A DNA stretch of 64,000 bases from Leptodactylus fallax. Taxonomy: Eukaryota > Chordata > Amphibia > Anura > Leptodactylidae. The position numbers and the translations under genes were made by a program. The notes under the pieces are model-generated. The model was not told where the DNA came from. It saw only the letters and a program-made list of their open reading frames with translations, and made no database searches. Shown in pieces: positions 58,535 through 64,000 of the stretch; position 1 is the first letter of the stretch, and every line of letters begins with the position of its first letter. The stretch covers positions 62,001 to 126,000 of the forward strand of contig CAMRHE010001075.1 of assembly GCA_947044405.1 (NCBI GenBank). The letters are read 5' to 3'.

Positions 58535-58924
58535 GGGGGCAACCACATCTGAGTGGGTCCCTACCCCGGTATACCAATATTACCACCATACAGCAACCAT
58601 ATAGTGGTAGATACTGGTTCTACACAGCTCTCTGACCACTTAAATGATTACAGTACAGGAAAAATGTAGTTATAGCTCACGTCTCTGACTGTAATCATTC
58701 ACATTTTTTGTCTCTTCCAGCCATGACTTGTCTTTGTAAAGTTTGCAATATGGACATCTTTGGCTCCTCACTTTTCCAGATGCCCAACTCACATTTTATG
58801 CCCCCATCCTGTTGCTACCCTCAATTATAAAATATGTATTAGAAAAATCCCCTGGAAATAAATATGTACAAAACTAGTGATGCCCGTGTGCCACCTTAAA
58901 TTAATAGTGACACTTTTTTATTTA

Positions 58925-59158
58925 TATTTTCACTTTATAATGGCCCAGCAGCTTTACTACATCACATGGGAGCTGTGATGCAGTAATGCCAACTGGCAAC
59001 CATACAGTGTATGGAGCTATCTGTTTCCGGCTCCATGCACTGTATAGTACATCATCTGGAAGCACCCCCCAAATGGCAGATCTGTGCATAGTCCAACTGT
59101 CAGCCCCCACCAATCAGATATTTCTCGCCTATTCTAAGGATAAGCCAGTGACTGTCAA
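58925..59158. mobile_element. Partial TTAA-type MITE (GATATTGATGGCC group)
   Basis: CCATACAGTGTATGGAGCTA, GGCTCCATGCACTGTA and CCACCAATCAGATATTTCTC, then CCTATTCTAAGGATAAGCC, match the interior of this MITE group. Both terminal repeats are missing. Confidence 0.55.
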
Positions 59159-59220
59159 TGTCTGTAAAGCGCTGTGGAATATGAGGGTGCTATATAAGTA
59201 AGCATAATAAATAAATAAAT
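59159..59220 (+). mobile_element. L2/SINE 3' tail fragment
   Basis: TGTAAAGCGCTGTGGAATAT, GGTGCTATATAAGTAAG and an (AATA)n tail. It joins directly to the MITE fragment, so one of the two inserted next to or into the other. Confidence 0.75.
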
Positions 59221-59742
59221 CTCTGACAACCCTTTTAATAATGACCTCTGATGAACTGTTTGCTTTAATATATTGTTATTGCCCCATATATCCATCCTAC
59301 TACCCCCTTTTCTACTGTGATATAAATAATGTCTTCTAAAGTATAAAAAAGTAAAAAATAATAAAAAAGATACCTCACTTCTGATCTTCTAATAAACAGA
59401 GTTGGAGCCGCCACATCTCTACTTCTTTCTTCTTACTTGTAGGCCTCAAGACTCTTCAAGCCTGAGGCCCATAAGGTGTCTGGGCCACAAGATGTCTGCA
59501 TCTCAGTGTAGGAGGTGCAATCCAATGATGTTGTCATGTCCACCCACACCAGATCTGAAGAGGCTTGTGGCCTACAAGTAAGAGAATGTTAGAGCAGGAA
59601 GCCATCAGCTTCCTCTTCTAACACGTATTTCAATTGTATCAGTGTCCCAATATATAGTTCAAATTGCTGCCTTTTGTAGCCCTGGGATGGGACCCACAGT
59701 GTCAGTTGCCTCCCTCCCTGTCTTCCGCTAACTATGCCTCTG

Positions 59743-61521
59743 CTCCTACTAGAGATTTTATTACAGCGAGAGTTGCCAAGGATGCCACCTAAATATGGGC
59801 CGTTTAATATGGGGAACAATTATCATATGTTATTTAGTTATCATTGCGCGCTGTGTAAACCATTGTAAAACAGCTTGTGATGGAAGCCACAAAGACCCAC
59901 GTGGGAAGGTATGTGTAAGGCTTGAGTTTGGTTTATATTTGTCCAGCATGTGGATACGTGAGCATAAGATATCACATGTGCAACTTGGCTGGAGTGTAAC
60001 AAGAGGACATCATTTTTCTGCTGCTGTAGTCCAGTTCACAGAGCAGGTAGTAGTCTGGACAAAGACTGAGAGAGTGAGACAGTCCAGGACCCCTTGCAGA
60101 TGAGCAGGAAGTAACCAGCCAGATTGGTCATCAAACGTATTCACCTGAAGGCCACAAAGATGAGAGAGAGTTGTGTGAGCACGTCAGGAGGAGTACACTG
60201 CAGCGCCCAGACACAGAGTGCTTGGTGTTTTCATCACAGTACTATTTGTACTAGTCAGTTGTACCAATTGTACTATTGACTGTTTTGTAACATTGTTCAA
60301 GCTGAGTATAAAGTTTGCCCATGCCTCCCTCCTTTTCCTGCACCTTAATCATGTCCTGCAAGTTTCCAAGATGAACACGCTTTGAGGCTAGCATTATGGT
60401 GATTACTATGAGACTGACACTGCGGCCATTGACATAAGTATAATTCATATTGTCTTAAAAGGGTATTCCCATGAACATCACTCATGTCCTATTCACAGGA
60501 TCACAGGGGGTTTTATTCGAGACCCCCAATAGTGGTCATACCTGACCAAGGCATCAGAGGGGTTAATGATCGTGTTGATTGCAGGTACTGCATCTAAGAT
60601 CCAACCTCAATAGTCTGCCATAATGGTATGGCAGATGTCAGGAAAGGGTTTTCTGCCTGAAAAAGTCTCTAAAGTTGGTGCAACTAAGTGTCTCCCTTCT
60701 AGTTAATTTCCTGTTCAGTCATTACTACGGAAGTCCCATCCTTAGTCCTCCAGCCATAATAGGTCTATTAGAAGCTGAAAAACTGATTAGACACCATGTA
60801 TGAAACCTTACAGTCATAGAATAGATTGCCCAGCAAGACCCTGCATATTTTTCACCTTTTGATGAAAACTCAGGTACACTTTAATGCTACATTCACATGA
60901 CCAAGGTATGAAATGGTCCTGAAAAAAGTACATTCTGTCTTCCACCCGAGGGGCACACTTTTTGCAGTTCTCAAAATAGAACATGACCTATATTTTGGCA
61001 GAGTGGACAAATAAACATGTTTCATGGACATCTTGTACCTCAGTCGAGTGAATGTAGCCTTAAAGTGTACGTGGCTGCAAAATATCGGGCATTTGAATAG
61101 TCTCCATTCACATACAGTAAAATGAATATGGACATTTTTTTTTAATATAGGGTAAGGGTATGAACATAAATGGTTCTGAAGATATGACAAAAGTATTAAA
61201 AGATGGACCTAATATCTTGTCAGTTGCATTATCTATTATTCTTTCTTTCCGATCTTCAATTTTCAAGTTTTTACTTTCCATCTGCTCAAGTCTGTCTGCT
61301 ATACATTACAATAAGATTTGGTATGATTTCATGCACTTAGACCTTTGTTATTATTGTAAACATAAATTATTTTAGAAAAGGATATTCACAAATTTATCTA
61401 TCAAGTATTTACAACCTTCTCCAAGACTTGTGAAATTGTAGTACATTATGAAATACTGTATTACAAAATGTTCTAATGAAGTCTCATTTTGGAATTTTTA
61501 CTTCAAAAAGTGAGAAATTAA
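59743..61521. other. Unassigned stretch with MITE fragments
   Basis: TTAA then AAGGGTATTCCCATGAAC near 60455 marks a TTAA-type left end. Around 60540-60650 lies a relative of the dispersed repeat at 30250-30560. From 60660 to 60886 (GTGTCTCCCTTCTAG, GCCCAGCAAGACCCTGCA, GATGAAAACTCAGGT) lies a truncated relative of the element at 62825-63629. No gene is recognised. Confidence 0.5.
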
Positions 61522-61778
61522 GGCTACATTCACATCTGTGTTGAAGTTTCCATTGGAGACTTTGTTGTAGTGTCTACCTGAAAATCGGCAGAGAAAAAAA
61601 AAGGACTTTTTCCTCCGCCGGTTTCAGTTTTAAAACGATGGACACCCGAAGGACCCCAATATAGTCAATGGGGTCCTTCAGACTCTGTGTATTACTGCTA
61701 TTTTAGCAGTCTACCTTTCCTGTGTTCCGGTCCTCAGATGGACCAAAACAACGAGAGACAACGCTAGTGTAACCTAGC
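61522..61778. mobile_element. MITE (GGCTAGGTTCAC family) at TTAA
   Basis: GGCTACATTCACATCTGTG at the left and GCTAGTGTAACCTAGC at the right are flanked by TTAA on both sides (61518-61521, 61779-61782). The interior has an inverted pair around GGACCCCAATATAG and CAATGGGGTCCTTC. Related to 23606-23807 and 53674-53849. Confidence 0.8.
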
Positions 61779-61782
61779 TTAA

Positions 61783-62824
61783 GAGATGTACTTATATTCA
61801 TGTATTTTTTATTTTTCTATTTTTTTTTGCCATTTATAAATTACTTTATATTGATTATTTCACCTAAAGGAACCTAGATCAGGAAATTTATGTTGTTAAA
61901 AAGTCCTCTATGCTACCAGATACCAAATGTCTTATATGGCATCCAATGCCACATTAAATAATGTTACTAAATAATATGTCAAATAGTTATTAAATAATAT
62001 GTCATGTAGATTTGTAGATGGCTAGTTGAATGGAAAGATCTGTTTTATAAAAATAAAATTCTCAGTGTGCAAAGCCATAGAAATGCCCATGGAGCTAACT
62101 ATGAACTTGTGCTAACTTGTAAATATAGGTATGTTTTATTTTGCTTGTGTCCAGAGAAACAAAACATGGGTAATACGTCACAGAAAAGTGTGAAGTCTTG
62201 ATGCCTCAAGCAAGGTTGGCTCCATGGAAAAAGTTATTAATGCTGACAGATCTCATTAATTTCATTATACCTGGTGGAACTCCTGAGATTATTTTTTTGA
62301 CAACCTCCAATAAAAATAAATATTGCTAGGATAATTTGGATCTTTATATTTGCACATTCAAAACATGCCATTCGCAATGTGTATATGCAGTGATGTAACA
62401 TTCTTTGTATGTTCGTCTGAACAAGAGAACATACATTCACATTTAGTTTAATATCTGATTGTCGCTGTAATAAAACTAGAAAAAAAAGTAAAAATTTCAT
62501 TTTATTTATATTTTGTGAGCAATCTTCAAATATGACAAACATAGGTAATCCACCTTAAATGGTAACAGGAAGCATCCTATTGAATATATGACCTAGTGGT
62601 AACTGTCATGATGTGGTTATGAGTATAGTGCTAAGCTCAACCAGTGCTATTACATCACTAGTGCTACTAGTTTCTAGAGCTGCTCCCAGGTCAGTGAACA
62701 TTGGCTTAGAATAATAAAAAAGCCATTCCACAGTAGTTACTGTGATGTTTTCGTAACTTTAAGAACATTAACGGATATTAAATATTTAAGTAATATATTA
62801 AATATTAAAACATAGATATATTAA
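61783..62824. other. Unassigned AT-rich stretch
   Basis: No recognised gene or repeat. Open frames such as 62237-62542 on the minus strand lack any known motif. Confidence 0.45.
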
Positions 62825-63629
62825 AGGAGCCCTCTATGCCTTAAATGGTCACAAACTTTTTAGAGAACTTAGTCTCATTTCATAGAGCAAGTGATTCTGC
62901 ACTTTAATTAAAAATGTGGCTGCTTTCTGTCTAAAAAAACCACTAGGTGTCTCCCTTCTAGCTAATTTGCAGTTCACTCCCTGTTGCTAGCCTAGGTCTG
63001 TCCATAGATACATTAGATAAGCAAGATTGAATCACAGTGAGTGAAGGGGGAGGTTCTTTTTCTCTTCACACAGTGAATGCAGACTGTGGAGGGGCTGATT
63101 CTCTTCAGTCTCCACACACACATCTGCAAACTGTTTCTCTGTGCAAAGGACTGCAAACTCTGCAAATCTCCCAGCTTTACTTGTATACACTTTTGGCTGT
63201 TTGTTTAATTACAGATGGGATATTATTCACAGACAGCAATCAGCTTTCCTGACTGTGCTTATAGATTTTTCCCCCTGTGTTTTACCTGCTTGTCTGCATG
63301 TATTTGCACTGTATTTGCAGTTCAGTATTCCTAGATCTCCTATATTATGGTCTCTTGGGGTTTTCACAGCTACTTCTTTGCTATTGTACAGTTACTCCTG
63401 GCAATATGTCAGTGCAGTAACAGTAATGGATAGGGTAGGGGAATATTACTCCTTGTTGTACACACTCCCTGCCTGAGAAAGAAATGTAAACTGTGCTGCA
63501 GCAATAATGGGATATTAGCAGCAGAAAAACTGATAGAACATCATGTATAAAGGCTTATACAGTCATCAAACTGACTGCCCAGCAAGACCCTGCACATATT
63601 TACATTTTTCATGAAAACTCAGGTAACCT
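62825..63629. mobile_element. TTAA-type element, 805 bp
   Basis: TTAA (62821-62824) then AGGAGCCCTCTATGCC; right end GAAAACTCAGGTAACCT then TTAA (63630-63633). Terminal inverted repeats beyond the first few bases are weak. The parts TAGGTGTCTCCCTTCTAGCT and GCCCAGCAAGACCCTGCACA recur near 60690-60860. No transposase; the 71- and 111-codon open frames inside it are not recognised. Confidence 0.65.
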
Positions 63630-63633
63630 TTAA

Positions 63634-64000
63634 CACAACAAATGGACTCAATAGGCCAATAGTTTCAATAAAGAATGCTCTATTTTATCCACCTACTTAT
63701 AAAACTTAATTTTTATTAAACAATCATAAAATACTATAATTGTAGGCATATCAATTAGTATACTCATTGGAAATTGAATGACATGCACAATACAATACCC
63801 AGTTAGTGTACTTCACACAGGGACTTACTGTAGAATGTCTCAGCTCTAGAATGTCTATTAGCAGGGGCACATGCACCAAGGGACAGAGTATTTGCCATTA
63901 TTCAGCCTTTCAGTGATGTATCTTTACTCAACAAGATTGAACACTGCAGCTGTCATTTATCGGGATATTTCCATGATTTTTCAGTCTATTACTATTTAGA
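63634..64000. other. Unassigned right edge of the window
   Basis: No recognised gene or repeat. Confidence 0.5.

Larger units (their letters stand above)
58535..59742. mobile_element. Second copy of the hAT-like element
   Basis: Aligns by eye with 47005-48739. Shared landmarks are ACGTCTCTGACTG, CATGACTTGTCTTTGTAAAG, TTGGCTCCTCACTTTTCCAG, CAATTATAAAATATG, AGAGCAGGAAGC and CACGTATTTCAATTGTATC. The right end CTAACTATGCCTCTG is recognisable and the left terminal repeat is worn. Its middle is interrupted by other repeats (58925-59220), different from those in the first copy. Confidence 0.72.

Overview
This looks like a piece of a vertebrate nuclear genome, most likely from a frog or toad (Anura). 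The evidence is the repeat content: several subfamilies of vertebrate Tc1-type transposons, L2 and Rex1-like LINEs, a trace of an L1 ORF2, tRNA-derived SINEs with L2-like tails, and many short terminal-inverted-repeat elements, a number of them inserted at TTAA with ends starting AGGGG, as in the T2/Kolobok MITEs described from Xenopus. I found no host protein-coding exon, rRNA or tRNA gene, CRISPR array or bacterial-style operon. The window reads as intergenic or large-intron DNA shaped by transposons.

Layout. 1-12 kb: the end of a non-autonomous Tc1 element, long unassigned stretches, a 37-bp-type tandem repeat (4.1-4.4 kb), a SINE, a full-length but dead Tc1 element (8.6-9.9 kb) and a second Tc1 subfamily on the minus strand (10.4-11.4 kb). 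12-26 kb: copies of a palindromic MITE with ends near GGCCCCACGTTG, two L2 LINEs (13.1-14.5 and 23.8-25.9 kb), a second SINE, a near-identical tandem duplication (20.2-21.2 kb) and a fold-back TTAA element (23.1-23.6 kb). 27-32 kb: a 3' half of a Tc1 element, another 934-bp Tc1 copy and more MITEs. 35.3-37.8 kb: a 2.5-kb element with long terminal inverted repeats carrying a 30-bp minisatellite. 38-51 kb: a dense MITE field, an element with a perfect 33-bp hairpin (42.0-42.6 kb), an L1 ORF2 relic (46.2-46.8 kb), a 1.7-kb hAT-like element with 8-bp target duplications (47.0-48.7 kb) and a second minisatellite (51.0-51.4 kb). 53.3-57.2 kb: a multi-level nest of transposons. 58.5-64 kb: a second copy of the hAT-like element and more MITEs.

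The clearest biology is the nest at 53.3-57.2 kb. A decayed Tc1-like transposase gene is interrupted by a MITE, by a second Tc1 element and by a TTAA element; the second Tc1 element is itself split by a 5'-truncated Rex1-like LINE that still has an uninterrupted reading frame. This gives a relative order of invasion, and the host gene supplies near-exact empty sites for two MITE families. All three copies of the second Tc1 subfamily lack the transposase DNA-binding domain at the same place, so they probably descend from one deleted ancestor moved by an enzyme supplied elsewhere. Family names rest on recognised protein motifs and end sequences read by eye, not on database searches.
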